A stretch of DNA of 64,000 bases, from positions 682,001 through 746,000 of the forward strand of contig NZ_JBANRL010000001.1 of the NCBI RefSeq assembly GCF_037154015.1, in the 5' to 3' direction. Source of the DNA: Altererythrobacter aquiaggeris (GTDB taxonomy: Bacteria; Pseudomonadota; Alphaproteobacteria; Sphingomonadales; Sphingomonadaceae). How positions within the stretch are numbered: position 1 is the first letter of the stretch; each line of letters opens with the position of its first letter. Below are positions 18,322-28,237 of this stretch, one piece after another. Below the pieces are notes generated by a model that saw only the letters and a program-made list of their open reading frames with translations, was not told where the DNA came from and searched no databases. The translations under genes were made by a program, and so were the position numbers.

Positions 18322-20013
18322 ATGGCAGAATCCGCTGACAGTCCGTTGAACAGTAACCGCGATGCGGGTGACTGGCTGTCGAGGCCATGGTTGCTTGCTG
18401 TGGGTTTCGCGTTTGTCGGATTCGCGATACATCTGCTGACGGACAATGGCGGCGACGCTGTGCCCTGGCGCATGGCACTGGTCGCATTTGCGTTGTTCGG
18501 GGGATTGTCAGCCGCGCTCACGACCAAGCGCGACTGGCTGGTGGAACCGGCTATCTTTGCAGTCATGGTCGGCGCGATCATGGGCGGACTGACATGGCGG
18601 GCGGTGCGCTACGCAGAAGTTTTGCCGGATGAGCAATTCGGCCTCGCCGCAGGCCTCCTCGCCACGATCATCGCGGTGCCATTGTTCCAGGCGGGCTTCC
18701 ACCGCCGCCGCATGGCGACTGATTATAGCGACACGCATTACCATGTCTGGACTAACGCCATCAGCGGGGCTGGCGCTCTAGCGTTTGTCGGACTGTCATG
18801 GCTAGTCGCGACATTGCTGGCCGAGTTGTTCCAGCTCATCGAAATCAATCTGCCAAGAGATCTGCTGGACGAAGAATGGTTCGGCTGGATGTTTAGCGGC
18901 GCGGCGTTCGGCGCAGGACTTGGCGTGCTACGCAACCAGTCGAAGATACTCGGCACGCTGCAATCGGTCGTGATGCTGGTCTTTTCGATCCTCGCGGTCC
19001 CGCTCGCGGCGGCTTTGGTGCTGTTCCTGTTCGCCGTGCTGATTTCCGGTCCCGAGGTTTTGTGGCGCGCGACCGATAGTGCAACGCCGTTCCTGCTGAC
19101 CTTTGCGGCGGGATCATTTGTCCTGGTGAATGCGGTCGTTCGCAACAATGATAATGAAGCATCGCAGTCTCGCCTGCTGCAGATTGCCGCGGCGGCGCTG
19201 GCCGCAATTATCCTGCCTTTGTCAATACTTGCCGCAGCATCCATGGGGACCCGCATCGCGCAGCACGGCCTTTCGCCTGAACGCATTTGGGCGCTGGTCG
19301 CCATCGCGCTCGCGTGTTTTTACGGAGTGGCCTATCTCGCCGCGCTGATCCGTGGCCGCAAGGCAGGCTGGCGGACACAAATTCGCAAGTCGAACATGAT
19401 CACTGCGGTTGCGACTTGCCTGGTGGCGCTGCTGCTGGCGCTACCCATTTTTGACTTCTCTGCTATCTCTGCGCGTGATCAGGTTGCGCGGCTGAAAACC
19501 GGCGACGTTGCGGCGCAGGATTTTGATTTTCATGCATTGCGCTGGGATTTTGGCGAGCCGGGACGAAACGCGCTGGCGGATCTGATCAAAAACGGCAAGC
19601 CCGAGGTCGTGAAGCTCGCAAAGGAAGCAAACGAACGGGATTCCCGCCCTTCACAGCGAAATCCGGAAGAGGTGGAGCAAAGCAGAGCTAACCTCCGGAT
19701 GGTCACGGACGATGCGGAGGTTCGTACCAAGTTTGAAAGTTATTTGCTTTCCAATCCTTGGCTTTGCGACAGCCCCTGCATCTTGATCGAGGTCGACGAT
19801 AACCGCGACGATCTACGTCTTTTCAAGCTGGTTTCCACCAATCGGGTCGATCCGCTATTTATCGATAAACAGGGCAAGTTTGACATTGATCGGCGACGTG
19901 ACTGGACCGAAGGTAAGGTCACGGTCGAAGCAGGTTCGAAAATTGAGACGCGCCCATACACCGGCCGCCGGATCTACGTGGACGGCAAGCCGGTTGGCGC
20001 ACCGTTCGATTAG
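18322..20013 (+). CDS. DUF4153 polytopic membrane protein
   Basis: This 563-residue integral membrane protein has about ten hydrophobic helices in its first 390 residues. A C-terminal soluble domain of about 170 residues follows, with charged and Cys-containing sequence (NPWLCDSPCILIEVDDN). The pattern of helices and the GRKAGWRTQIR linker agree with the DUF4153 family. No enzymatic motif is visible. It lies 26 bases behind the FKBP isomerase gene and may be co-transcribed. The function is unknown. Confidence 0.75.
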   Translation: MAESADSPLNSNRDAGDWLSRPWLLAVGFAFVGFAIHLLTDNGGDAVPWRMALVAFALFGGLSAALTTKRDWLVEPAIFAVMVGAIMGGLTWRAVRYAEVLPDEQFGLAAGLLATIIAVPLFQAGFHRRRMATDYSDTHYHVWTNAISGAGALAFVGLSWLVATLLAELFQLIEINLPRDLLDEEWFGWMFSGAAFGAGLGVLRNQSKILGTLQSVVMLVFSILAVPLAAALVLFLFAVLISGPEVLWRATDSATPFLLTFAAGSFVLVNAVVRNNDNEASQSRLLQIAAAALAAIILPLSILAAASMGTRIAQHGLSPERIWALVAIALACFYGVAYLAALIRGRKAGWRTQIRKSNMITAVATCLVALLLALPIFDFSAISARDQVARLKTGDVAAQDFDFHALRWDFGEPGRNALADLIKNGKPEVVKLAKEANERDSRPSQRNPEEVEQSRANLRMVTDDAEVRTKFESYLLSNPWLCDSPCILIEVDDNRDDLRLFKLVSTNRVDPLFIDKQGKFDIDRRRDWTEGKVTVEAGSKIETRPYTGRRIYVDGKPVGAPFD

Positions 20014-20084
20014 GGGTTCGATTAAGCGGCTTTTCACTAGCAAACCCGCTTGAAGGCCCCGGCATTGGCGGCTAACGCAACGCC

Positions 20085-20387
20085 ATGTCTGTCGATAAAG
20101 AAACCGTCACCAGAATCGCCTCGCTGGCGCGCATTTCGATGAGCGAAGCCGAGGTTGAGGCGCTTGTGCCAGAACTCAACAATATCCTTGGCTGGGTGGA
20201 GCAATTGGGCGAGGTGGATGTCACCGGCGTCGAAGCGACGACTTCGGTCATTCCCAACAAACAGCGCCTGCGCGATGATGTGGTGGATGCCGATCCGCTG
20301 ACGGGCGGCGGCGTGCGCGACAAGGTTCTGGCCAACGCGCCCAATGCCGAACACGGCTTCTTCGCTGTGCCCAAGGTGATTGAATAA
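20085..20387 (+). CDS. gatC: Asp/Glu-tRNA(Asn/Gln) amidotransferase subunit C
   Basis: This small 100-residue subunit stabilises the GatA-GatB interface of the tRNA-dependent amidotransferase. Typical pattern: [14 protein letters not shown] at the N-terminus, [11 protein letters not shown] in the middle, and LRDDV followed by a C-terminal [16 protein letters not shown]. Its stop shares one base with the gatA start (TAATG), which fixes both boundaries. Together with GatA and GatB it converts misacylated Glu-tRNA(Gln) and Asp-tRNA(Asn), replacing a dedicated glutaminyl-tRNA synthetase. Confidence 0.96.
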   Translation: MSVDKETVTRIASLARISMSEAEVEALVPELNNILGWVEQLGEVDVTGVEATTSVIPNKQRLRDDVVDADPLTGGGVRDKVLANAPNAEHGFFAVPKVIE

Positions 20388-21898
20388 TGATCGAAGTTAC
20401 CAGCGATCTCACAACGTTAGGCGTTGCTGCAATCCGTGACGGGGTAAAAGCGGGCGATTTCACGTCGCGCGAAGTGACCGAGGCTTTCAATGCCAATGTT
20501 GCCGCCGCAACGCAGCTTAACGCTTTTATTGTCGAGACACCCGAAATCGCGCTGAAAGCAGCTGATTTGGTCGATGCGGCACGCGCGGCGGGCAAGGATC
20601 TGGGCAAAATGGGCGGCGTGCCCATCGGAATGAAGGATTTGTTCTGCACGCGCGGTGTGCAGACAACCGCTGGCAGCCACATCCTCGAAGGTTTCGTGCC
20701 CGAATATGAAAGCACCGTGAGCCACAATTTGTGGTCCGCTGGTGCAGTGATGCTCGGCAAGCTGAACCTTGACCAGTTCGCCATGGGATCGAGCAACGAA
20801 ACCAGCTATTTCGGCAATGTCATCAATCCGTGGCGGCGCACTGATGCCAAAGAATTGGGGCTCAACGCTGCGCTTGCACCCGGCGGTTCTTCGGGTGGTT
20901 CGTCAACTGCGGTTGCGGCGCGGCTCGCACCAGCCGCCACCGGCACTGACACAGGAGGCTCGATCCGCCAGCCTGCAGCCTTCACCGGCATTACAGGCGT
21001 AAAACCGACTTATGGCCGTTGTAGCCGCTGGGGTGTAGTCGCCTTTGCCAGCTCGCTCGATCAGGCAGGACCGATGGCCCGCGACACGCGCGACTGCGCG
21101 ATCATGCTTGAGGCGATGGCGGGTTTCGATCCGAAGGATTCGACCAGCCTCGATATGCCTGTGCCCGATTGGGAGGCTGCGCTCAGCGGCGATCTGAAGG
21201 GCAAGAAAGTCGGCATCCCGCGTGAATACCGCATGGATGGTATGGATGCGGAGATCGAAGCCAGTTGGGCGCAGGGCAAGGCGTGGCTGCGCGATGCGGG
21301 CGCTGAAATCATCGATATCAGCCTGCCGCACACCAAATATGCGCTGCCCGCTTATTACATCATCGCCCCGGCAGAAGCCTCGAGCAACCTCGCCCGCTAT
21401 GACGGGCTGCGTTACGGCCTGCGCGAACTGCCAGAAGGCGCTGGCTTGCAGGACATGTATGCCGCCAGCCGCGCCGCTGGTTTCGGTCCCGAAGTAAAAC
21501 GCCGCATCATGATCGGCACCTATGTGCTCAGTGCGGGCTTCTACGATGCCTATTACACGCAGGCGCAAAAGGTTCGCACGCTGATCAGCCGCGATTTCGA
21601 AAATGCATTTCAGGAATGCGACGTGATCCTCGCCCCGACCTGCCCCAGCGCAGCTTTCGGGCTTGGCGACAAGTCGAGCGATCCGCTGGCGATGTATCTG
21701 AACGATGTGTTCGCCGTGCCAGCGAGTATGGCGGGGCTGCCAGCAATGTCAGTGCCCGCTGGCCTGAACTCGCAAGGGTTGCCGCTCGGCCTGCAGATCA
21801 TCGGCAAGGCCTTTGACGAGCAGGGCGTAATGAACGCTGGTCTGGCGATTGAAGAGCGGGCGGGCTTTGACGCTACGCCGGAGAAGTGGTGGGCATGA
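20387..21898 (+). CDS. gatA: Asp/Glu-tRNA(Asn/Gln) amidotransferase subunit A
   Basis: This glutaminase subunit of the amidase signature family has 503 residues. The catalytic Lys83 lies in [14 protein letters not shown], the cis-serine S168 in [11 protein letters not shown], and the nucleophile S192 in [12 protein letters not shown]. These give the Ser-cisSer-Lys triad. It releases ammonia from glutamine or asparagine and channels it to GatB. The start overlaps the gatC stop by one base and the stop overlaps the gatB start by four (ATGA). Confidence 0.97.
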   Translation: MIEVTSDLTTLGVAAIRDGVKAGDFTSREVTEAFNANVAAATQLNAFIVETPEIALKAADLVDAARAAGKDLGKMGGVPIGMKDLFCTRGVQTTAGSHILEGFVPEYESTVSHNLWSAGAVMLGKLNLDQFAMGSSNETSYFGNVINPWRRTDAKELGLNAALAPGGSSGGSSTAVAARLAPAATGTDTGGSIRQPAAFTGITGVKPTYGRCSRWGVVAFASSLDQAGPMARDTRDCAIMLEAMAGFDPKDSTSLDMPVPDWEAALSGDLKGKKVGIPREYRMDGMDAEIEASWAQGKAWLRDAGAEIIDISLPHTKYALPAYYIIAPAEASSNLARYDGLRYGLRELPEGAGLQDMYAASRAAGFGPEVKRRIMIGTYVLSAGFYDAYYTQAQKVRTLISRDFENAFQECDVILAPTCPSAAFGLGDKSSDPLAMYLNDVFAVPASMAGLPAMSVPAGLNSQGLPLGLQIIGKAFDEQGVMNAGLAIEERAGFDATPEKWWA

Positions 21899-23394
21899 GC
21901 AATTACCGTATTCGAGGCGCAACGGGCGAGTGGGAGGTCGTGATCGGCCTTGAGGTCCATGCGCAGGTCACTTCGCAGGCCAAGCTGTTTTCCGGCGCCA
22001 GCACCGAATTCGGGGCCGAGCCGAATACGCAGGTCAGCCTCGTCGATGCGGCGATGCCGGGTATGCTGCCGGTGCCGAACCGCGAGTGCATCCGTCAGGC
22101 GGTGCGCACGGGCATGGCGATCGAAGCGCAGATCAACAAATGGTCGCGCTTCGACCGCAAGAACTACTTCTACGCCGATTTGCCGCAGGGCTACCAGATT
22201 TCGCAGCTGTACCATCCGATTGTGGGCGAAGGTAAACTGCTGATTGAACAGGATGAAAAGGGCGGTATTCCCGAAGACAAGATCATCGGGATCGAGCGGA
22301 TTCATGTTGAACAGGACGCGGGCAAGCTGATGCATGACCAGCACCCGACGATGTCCTATGTCGATCTGAACCGCAGCGGTGTTGCGCTGATGGAAATCGT
22401 TTCCATGCCCGATATGACCTCGCCCGCGGAAGCAGGCGCTTATGTCCGCAAGTTGCGCTCGATCCTGCGCTATGTCGGATCGTGCGACGGCAATATGGAG
22501 CAAGGCTCCATGCGCGCGGACGTCAACGTATCGGTCCGCAAGGTCGGAGATACTGAACTTGGCACACGAACAGAGACGAAGAACGTCAATTCCGTCCGCT
22601 TTGTGATGGCGGTGATCGAGGGTGAGGCGCGCCGTCAGGTCGATTTGATCGAAGAAGGCGGTACGGTGGTCCAGGAAACGCGCCTCTACGATCCCGACAA
22701 AAATGAAACACGGTCCATGCGCTCCAAGGAAGATGCGCATGATTATCGTTACTTCCCAGATCCGGATTTGCTGCCGCTCGACCTCGACGATGAGTTTCTG
22801 GAGGAATGCCGCGCGAGCCTGCCCGAACTGCCCGATGCCAAGCGTGCGCGCTATACGGGCAAGCTGGGCATGAATGATTACAACGCGGCGCAACTGACGC
22901 TGGAGGTTGAAACTTTCGCGCGGTTTGAAATGCTGCTGGCTGAAACTGCCAGGCTGCTGGGCAAAAGCGAAGCCGATGTTGCCACGCAGGTTGCCAACTG
23001 GACACTGTCGGTCGCGCCGGGCGTGATTAAATCGCTCGGCGACGAAGCCAAGCTGGAATATGCCACCGCCGGAGCACAGGCAGTGATCCTGAAGCTGGTT
23101 GAAAGCGGCGAAGTTTCCGGCAGCCAGTCCAAGGAAATCTACGAAATCGTTCTGAAAACTGGCCGCGCGCCGGACGAAATTGCCGAAACCGAAGGGCTGA
23201 AACAGCAAAGCGACACCGGCGCCATTGAAGCCGAGATCGACAAGGTCATCGCCGCCAATCAGGACAAGGTCGCCGAGTATCAGGGCGGCAAGGACAAGCT
23301 CTTCGGCTTCTTTGTGGGGCAGACCATGAAGGCGATGCAGGGCAAGGCCAATCCGCAAGTGGTAAACGAGCTACTGAAGTCCAAGCTGGGCTGA
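21895..23394 (+). CDS. gatB: Asp/Glu-tRNA(Asn/Gln) amidotransferase subunit B
   Basis: This subunit activates the tRNA-bound carboxylate with ATP and transfers ammonia. The ATG at 21895 gives 499 residues. An in-frame GTG at 21886 lies within gatA and is not needed. Family marks are [10 protein letters not shown] at the N-terminus, [33 protein letters not shown] near mid-protein and the C-terminal YqeY-like helical domain ending in [13 protein letters not shown] long open frame on the opposite strand is a shadow. The convergent MFS gene ends seven bases downstream. Confidence 0.97.
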   Translation: MSNYRIRGATGEWEVVIGLEVHAQVTSQAKLFSGASTEFGAEPNTQVSLVDAAMPGMLPVPNRECIRQAVRTGMAIEAQINKWSRFDRKNYFYADLPQGYQISQLYHPIVGEGKLLIEQDEKGGIPEDKIIGIERIHVEQDAGKLMHDQHPTMSYVDLNRSGVALMEIVSMPDMTSPAEAGAYVRKLRSILRYVGSCDGNMEQGSMRADVNVSVRKVGDTELGTRTETKNVNSVRFVMAVIEGEARRQVDLIEEGGTVVQETRLYDPDKNETRSMRSKEDAHDYRYFPDPDLLPLDLDDEFLEECRASLPELPDAKRARYTGKLGMNDYNAAQLTLEVETFARFEMLLAETARLLGKSEADVATQVANWTLSVAPGVIKSLGDEAKLEYATAGAQAVILKLVESGEVSGSQSKEIYEIVLKTGRAPDEIAETEGLKQQSDTGAIEAEIDKVIAANQDKVAEYQGGKDKLFGFFVGQTMKAMQGKANPQVVNELLKSKLG

Positions 23395-23400
23395 ATAAAC

Positions 23401-24735
23401 CTAGTTGATGACTGGCGCCGGCTGGCGGGCAACTTCCGGATCTGCAGCTTTGATCAGATCTTCGACCACGGGCGCCTGGGCAGGGAAGCGGACGAACATC
23501 ATGATCAGCGCAAAGACTGCAAACACGACTGCCACCGCGAAATACATCAGCTCCGGGCTTCCTGCCGCGTCCGTTGCCGCGGCAATCGAATTTCCCACCG
23601 GACGTCCGACATTGGAAGCCGCCATATACAGGGTGAATTGGGTCGCAGCAACGCGCGGGTCGCACAACCGCATGGCGATAGGAATGAACGCAACGGCTAA
23701 CATTGTAACAAAGAATTCCAATTGCCAAAAATAGGCAGTGAGCAGCGCGGCATTGTCCCAATATTCGCGGGAAAGGCCAAAACCGAGCGCGAGCAAACCA
23801 ACCAGAACACACATTATCAATGCGGCGCGCTGTGCGCCGATTTTGGCAACAGCCCATCCTCCCACGACCAATGCAAACACGCCGACGAACAGTTGGGCAG
23901 TAGATATGGTGTTGGTATATTCCGTCTGTGACCAACCGCCGATGCCTGTAGCAAGCCCGGGGTGATACGCTTCACCGACACCGGCCGGCAAAGAGCGAAA
24001 CAGAAAGATCACCATCGCCGCCAGACTTAGCGGAGCAACCATCGCCTTGAAACTACCTGCCAGAAGCGGCTTCCAGGCTTCAACCTGCAGGGCAACATTG
24101 TGCGGGTGTGCCTTGCCTTTGCTCCATGGAAAACGGCCTTCGCCCTCGCGCTCCCGCATGGCGATACCGTAGATCAGCACACAGGTTACTGCGGCCGCAG
24201 CGGCCAGATAGCCCGCGACAGTACCATACGCTGCGATCAGTTGCCCTGCGGCAAAAGTGGTTGCAGATATGCCCAACACTTGTCCGCCGAACATGATGCC
24301 GGATGCCTTTGCACGCTCGTCTTCAGGCATGATGTCCACAGCCAGCCCGTCGATCGACACATCCTGGAATGCCGTCCCCGAATTGGCGAGAAACCCGAGG
24401 ATCGATAATAGCCAGATCTCACTCGGTCCTGGTGACAGGACCGCCGCAAACAGAAGCATGGCGACAATCGTGGCTTGCGCGCCGATGATCCAGATACGCC
24501 TGCGTCCCATTGGCAAATAGGTGTACCGATCCATCACGAAACCGACGAAGAATTTGAGTGTCCATGGCAAAATCGAAGCGCCCACCACGCCCGCAACAGC
24601 GGTGGTAGAGGCACCGTTCGCCGCCAACCATGCCGGGATCGCGTAGAAGAACAGCCCGATAGGTAAACCTTGCGTAAAATAGAATAAAAACACCGTCAGC
24701 AGTCGCAGTTTGCTGCTCTTTTCCAGTACTAACAT
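23401..24735 (-). CDS. AmpG-like major facilitator transporter
   Basis: This 444-residue inner-membrane transporter has about twelve hydrophobic helices. The first helix region (LFYFTQGLPIGLFFYAIPAW) and the segment NSGTAFQDVSIDGLAVDIMP match the AmpG/PAT branch of the major facilitator superfamily. Members include importers of muropeptides and acetyl-CoA. MGRRRIWII sits in the usual loop between helices 2 and 3. Peptidoglycan recycling would fit the presence of nagZ elsewhere in the window, but the genes are 33 kb apart, so the link is only suggestive. Confidence 0.8.
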   Translation of the reverse strand: MLVLEKSSKLRLLTVFLFYFTQGLPIGLFFYAIPAWLAANGASTTAVAGVVGASILPWTLKFFVGFVMDRYTYLPMGRRRIWIIGAQATIVAMLLFAAVLSPGPSEIWLLSILGFLANSGTAFQDVSIDGLAVDIMPEDERAKASGIMFGGQVLGISATTFAAGQLIAAYGTVAGYLAAAAAVTCVLIYGIAMREREGEGRFPWSKGKAHPHNVALQVEAWKPLLAGSFKAMVAPLSLAAMVIFLFRSLPAGVGEAYHPGLATGIGGWSQTEYTNTISTAQLFVGVFALVVGGWAVAKIGAQRAALIMCVLVGLLALGFGLSREYWDNAALLTAYFWQLEFFVTMLAVAFIPIAMRLCDPRVAATQFTLYMAASNVGRPVGNSIAAATDAAGSPELMYFAVAVVFAVFALIMMFVRFPAQAPVVEDLIKAADPEVARQPAPVIN

Positions 24736-24794
24736 CGCTTGCCCCCACAGCCACCTTGGCCGTTGATGGACGTTAAGACCTATAAAGGCAAATG

Positions 24795-24837
24795 TTTGTC
24801 GGTTAAGCGGAGTATTTATTGTTTACCCACCGACAAA
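24795..24837. promoter_or_regulatory. Inverted repeat upstream of the AmpG-like gene
   Basis: TTTGTCGGT at 24795-24803 is repeated inverted as ACCGACAAA at 24829-24837, separated by 25 AT-rich bases. It lies 60-100 bases upstream of the transporter start on the minus strand. The distance and AT-rich spacer fit a regulator site or a leader hairpin. A second hairpin-forming stretch (TGGTCGG/CCGGCCA on the minus strand) follows near 24853-24872. No family of regulator can be named. Confidence 0.35.
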
Positions 24838-24913
24838 TACACCGTGTGTAAGTGGCCGGTCGAAGCCGACCACAAACAAGACTTAACTTGCTGCCACCGA
24901 ATTATTTTCTCAC

Positions 24914-24947
24914 AAAAAAGGGGCGCCGGAATCGCTCCCAGCGCCCC
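24914..24947 (-). terminator. Intrinsic terminator of the 101-residue protein gene
   Basis: Read on the minus strand, GGGGCGC (from 24947) pairs with GCGCCCC around a 14-base loop and is followed by TTTTTT. It lies 22 bases beyond the stop codon of the gene at 24969-25274. Confidence 0.85.
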
Positions 24948-24968
24948 ATACTGTTTCGATTTTAATGC

Positions 24969-25274
24969 TTAGCTCGCGCGGTGTCCGGTCATTGCCATCT
25001 TGCCGAAAGCACCAGCATTTACTTCGCCCGTCAGCGCGTCGCCATCAACGGTGGCTTCGCCTTCGAGTTTCATTGGCATCGGCACCGTCATGTTCATGGT
25101 CCAAGTCAGCTTGTTGCCGTCAATCTTGCCATCTTCCAGTTCCATGGAGCCCATGGCGCCCTGATTGGTGCCGGTGAAAGTCGTGCCGTCATCGCTGGGT
25201 ACGATGGTGACGGTGCTCTTCTGGTCGCCCATCGGGCTTTTGGTTACGCAATCATAAGTTCCTGCTACGGACAT
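24969..25274 (-). CDS. Small beta-rich hypothetical protein
   Basis: This is a 101-residue soluble protein without a signal peptide. The sequence alternates short beta strands with Gly/Asp turns: VAGTYDCVTKSPMG, TFTGTNQGAMG, LEGEATVDGDALTGEV. It is Met-rich in the middle (NMTVPMPM). The pattern suggests a small lipocalin- or streptavidin-like barrel. I do not recognise the family. It has a good AGGAG Shine-Dalgarno sequence and its own terminator, so it looks like a well-expressed single gene. The M16 peptidase gene ends 42 bases upstream on the same strand. Confidence 0.75.
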   Translation of the reverse strand: MSVAGTYDCVTKSPMGDQKSTVTIVPSDDGTTFTGTNQGAMGSMELEDGKIDGNKLTWTMNMTVPMPMKLEGEATVDGDALTGEVNAGAFGKMAMTGHRAS

Positions 25275-25316
25275 TTCTTTCTCCTTTGCAAATTCGCGGC
25301 CCTTCTAAGCCGCCAG

Positions 25317-28190
25317 CTATTCGCTGTCACCTGAACTAACGTATTCGACCGGGAGGTTGATCCCGGAAAGTTGCGGTTCGATGACCGATCGGTCGCCGAC
25401 AATGACATACGTCAACTGGTCTGGACGTAGGAACCGGGTCGCATTGGTGTTGAGCGCCGTAGCGTCGAGGCCCCGATATACTGCCGCCAGTGTGGTATAA
25501 TAATTATCCGGCCGCCCCAGATTCCAGTTGTCGATGATAGCGCGTAAAACCTGTGCATTTGTTTCGAACCGGTTTGGCAGACCGCGGATATTGCCATCAG
25601 TCACGCGCTGGAGCTCTTCCTGACCGACCGGGCGGGAGGCCGGGAACGCGGTCATTTCTTCCTGCAACAGTTTGATGGCGTCTCCCGTTCTGTCCGACTG
25701 GACGGGCGCGGCCAACGTAAAGCTGCGCCGACCGGCAGGTGCGGTGATCCCGCTATATACGCCGTAACTCCAACCTTTTTCTTCACGCAGATTGGAGTTG
25801 AGCCGCGACAGGAAGCCGCCGCCAAGCACTTCGTTGGCCAATTCCAGCGCTTCGTAACCGGCCGCGCCGCCTGTCAGCGGCAAGACCCGTCCCGCGACAA
25901 TAACCGATTGTGGTGAATTGGGACGATCAAGCACCACAATCCGCGGTTCGGGTGCGGGAATTGCGGCATCGAGCGGTTTAACGGGCACCGCCATCCGGTT
26001 ATCAGCCCATTTGCCAAACGCCTGTTCGAGCAGTGGCAGCAGATCATCCATCGCGGCATCGCCCACAACTGTAAGACGCGCGGTGCTGGGCCGCAGCCAC
26101 TTCCGGTGTGTTGCGGCAAGGTTTTCTGGCGTCATGGCCGACAATGCCGCCTGATTGCCGAGGCCATCGGCCGGCTGACCATAGGGCGTGCCTTCACCGA
26201 ACAAGATCGGCGCCAGCGAGCGAGTGGCAAGCGCCTGCGGTGATGCAAGCACTTGGCTCAGCCGCGCTAGGCGTTGACCTTTGACCCGTTCAACATCTTC
26301 GGCTGCAAAGCGCGGATTGCGCGTAATGTCAGCCATTAATGCCAGAGACGGCGCCAGATTGGCTGACAGTGCGGATAGCTGGATGCTTGTGCTATCGAGC
26401 GAAGCACCAGTCGTTACAGACGCCCCAAGTCTTTCCTGCTCTTCGGCAATCTGGATTGCACCGCGCGTGGTGGTGCCTTCTTCCAATAATGCCAACATGA
26501 ATGCCTGCGTACCGGGTGTGTCCAGAGCATCCGCCGCGATCCCGGCATCGAACTGCAAATTCACGAGAACCGTGGGAACTGCTGTCCGCCGCGCCAGCGC
26601 GACCTCAATGCCATTCGACAACGTGGCCCGCTCGATTGCGGGAAATTCCAGATCGGCCACATCAGCCACGGGCGGGAAATCACGCTTTGGTCCGGTCGCC
26701 AATTCAGGTGCTGGGGCTTTGGTATCGGGGGCCGGTGGTGCCATTGCGGCCTCGTCGCCCCAGCCGCCCATCACATCCCCGTTTTCGGTTCGTTCGCCTG
26801 GCACAATCGCAAGGCTGAATGCCGGACGCGAGAGCCAGCGTTGCATGGCGGCCTGGACACCCGCAGGAGTAACAGCGGCATAGCGCTGCAAATCTGTCTT
26901 ATACTGGTCGGCGCTGCCAGTGTAGAGCAGCCCTTCGGCCAGCTGCATACCTTTGCCGCCAAACCCGCCAACCCGTTCAAGCTGGCCAATTTGATTGGAA
27001 ACAGCCTGCGTCGCTGCGCGGCGGACCTCGTCCTGTGTCGGCCCCTCGGCAAGCATTTGGGCTATAAGCGCATCCAGCCGCGCTTCGGCCTGCGCGCGGT
27101 CGACGCCCGGTTTGATGTCCATTTGCGCAAACAAGATGGAGTTTTGCTCTTCCTGAAAGGTCGCTGCACTGACCGCGACTGCCAATTGCTCGTCGCGGAC
27201 AAGGACATTGTCCAGCCGGGACGAAGCAAGGCCGCCCAGAACGCTCATACCAGCCGCGAGCGGCACTGCATCGGCGTGAGTCATTTCAGGGCCCGTCCAG
27301 GCGCGGAAAATCCGCGTAACCGGCACCTGATCGGTCATTTCGCGGCTGACAGGCGCAGCAAGTGTCACCGGCGGAGCGGGTTGCTGCTCCACTTTCGGGC
27401 CGCGCGGGATTGCCCCGAACCAGCGTTCAACCATGGGGCGTGCGGTTGCCGCATCGATATCGCCCGCAAGTGCCAGAACAACATTGTTCGGGGCGTAATT
27501 GTCGCGAAACCAATTGCGGACATCGGGGATACTTGCTGCATCGAGATCTGCCATCGAGCCGATTGTCGAGTGCCGATAGGGATGCCCGACCGGGAATAAC
27601 CCATCCTGCAACGCGTAAAATGTAAGACCATAAGGCTGATTATCGCCCTGGCGTTTCTCGTTCTGCACAACGCCGCGCTGCTTATCGAGCTTTTCCTGCG
27701 TAACCGCACCCAGCAAATGACCCATCCGGTCACTTTCCATGAACAAGGCCAGATCAAGCGCGCCGGTAGGCACCGTCTCGACATAATTCGTCCGGTCGGC
27801 GCTGGTACTGCCGTTGGTGCTGGTCGAACCCGCAGCTTCCAGCGGCTTGTCGAAATTCGGCACATTCTCGCTGCCCCCGAACATCAGATGTTCGAACAAA
27901 TGGGCAAATCCCGTCTTGCCGCGCGGTTCGTGCTTCGCACCGACGCGGTAATAAACCGTAACGCCCACGATCGGGGATTTACGGTCGGTATGCACGATTG
28001 TCGTCAGGCCGTTATCAAGCGTGAAGGTTTCGTAGGGGATGTCCACTTCGCTTATCAGATCGGTTAGCGGTGCAGGCTGTGCCGTGGCGGTGACGGGTTC
28101 GCCCACCGCCGATGACACGGGTTCGACCTGGCTGACCGAACACGCAGCGAGCATTAGCGACAAAGCGGATGTAGCAATCAGTCGGCGCAT
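25317..28190 (-). CDS. M16 family zinc metallopeptidase, two-domain lipoprotein
   Basis: This 957-residue pitrilysin-type peptidase has a lipoprotein signal (lipobox LMLAAC, Cys17). The first M16 domain has the inverted zinc motif HLFEH at residues 97-101 and a downstream glutamate in VVQNEKRQ. The second half (from about 520) repeats the fold without the zinc motif, as is usual for the inactive partner domain. A Pro/Ala-rich linker (PPAPDTKAPAPE) separates the two halves. It probably degrades peptides in the periplasm. Transcribed after the acylase gene with a 47-base gap, it may share its promoter. Confidence 0.93.
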   Translation of the reverse strand: MRRLIATSALSLMLAACSVSQVEPVSSAVGEPVTATAQPAPLTDLISEVDIPYETFTLDNGLTTIVHTDRKSPIVGVTVYYRVGAKHEPRGKTGFAHLFEHLMFGGSENVPNFDKPLEAAGSTSTNGSTSADRTNYVETVPTGALDLALFMESDRMGHLLGAVTQEKLDKQRGVVQNEKRQGDNQPYGLTFYALQDGLFPVGHPYRHSTIGSMADLDAASIPDVRNWFRDNYAPNNVVLALAGDIDAATARPMVERWFGAIPRGPKVEQQPAPPVTLAAPVSREMTDQVPVTRIFRAWTGPEMTHADAVPLAAGMSVLGGLASSRLDNVLVRDEQLAVAVSAATFQEEQNSILFAQMDIKPGVDRAQAEARLDALIAQMLAEGPTQDEVRRAATQAVSNQIGQLERVGGFGGKGMQLAEGLLYTGSADQYKTDLQRYAAVTPAGVQAAMQRWLSRPAFSLAIVPGERTENGDVMGGWGDEAAMAPPAPDTKAPAPELATGPKRDFPPVADVADLEFPAIERATLSNGIEVALARRTAVPTVLVNLQFDAGIAADALDTPGTQAFMLALLEEGTTTRGAIQIAEEQERLGASVTTGASLDSTSIQLSALSANLAPSLALMADITRNPRFAAEDVERVKGQRLARLSQVLASPQALATRSLAPILFGEGTPYGQPADGLGNQAALSAMTPENLAATHRKWLRPSTARLTVVGDAAMDDLLPLLEQAFGKWADNRMAVPVKPLDAAIPAPEPRIVVLDRPNSPQSVIVAGRVLPLTGGAAGYEALELANEVLGGGFLSRLNSNLREEKGWSYGVYSGITAPAGRRSFTLAAPVQSDRTGDAIKLLQEEMTAFPASRPVGQEELQRVTDGNIRGLPNRFETNAQVLRAIIDNWNLGRPDNYYTTLAAVYRGLDATALNTNATRFLRPDQLTYVIVGDRSVIEPQLSGINLPVEYVSSGDSE

Positions 28191-28237
28191 CGATTTCCCC
28201 GTAAATTGGCGTTTGGCAGGTTTGATTGTAGCAGAAT

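Noticed and set aside
21610-23358. 582-codon open frame on the minus strand across gatB
   Set aside because: It lies opposite a clearly coding gene in GC-rich sequence, its translation is His/Arg/Phe-rich without any family motif, and it has no ribosome-binding site. Such antisense frames arise from codon bias.
24739-24972. 77-codon Cys-containing frame in the gap before the 101-residue protein gene
   Set aside because: It runs straight through the terminator stem and its start lacks a ribosome-binding site.
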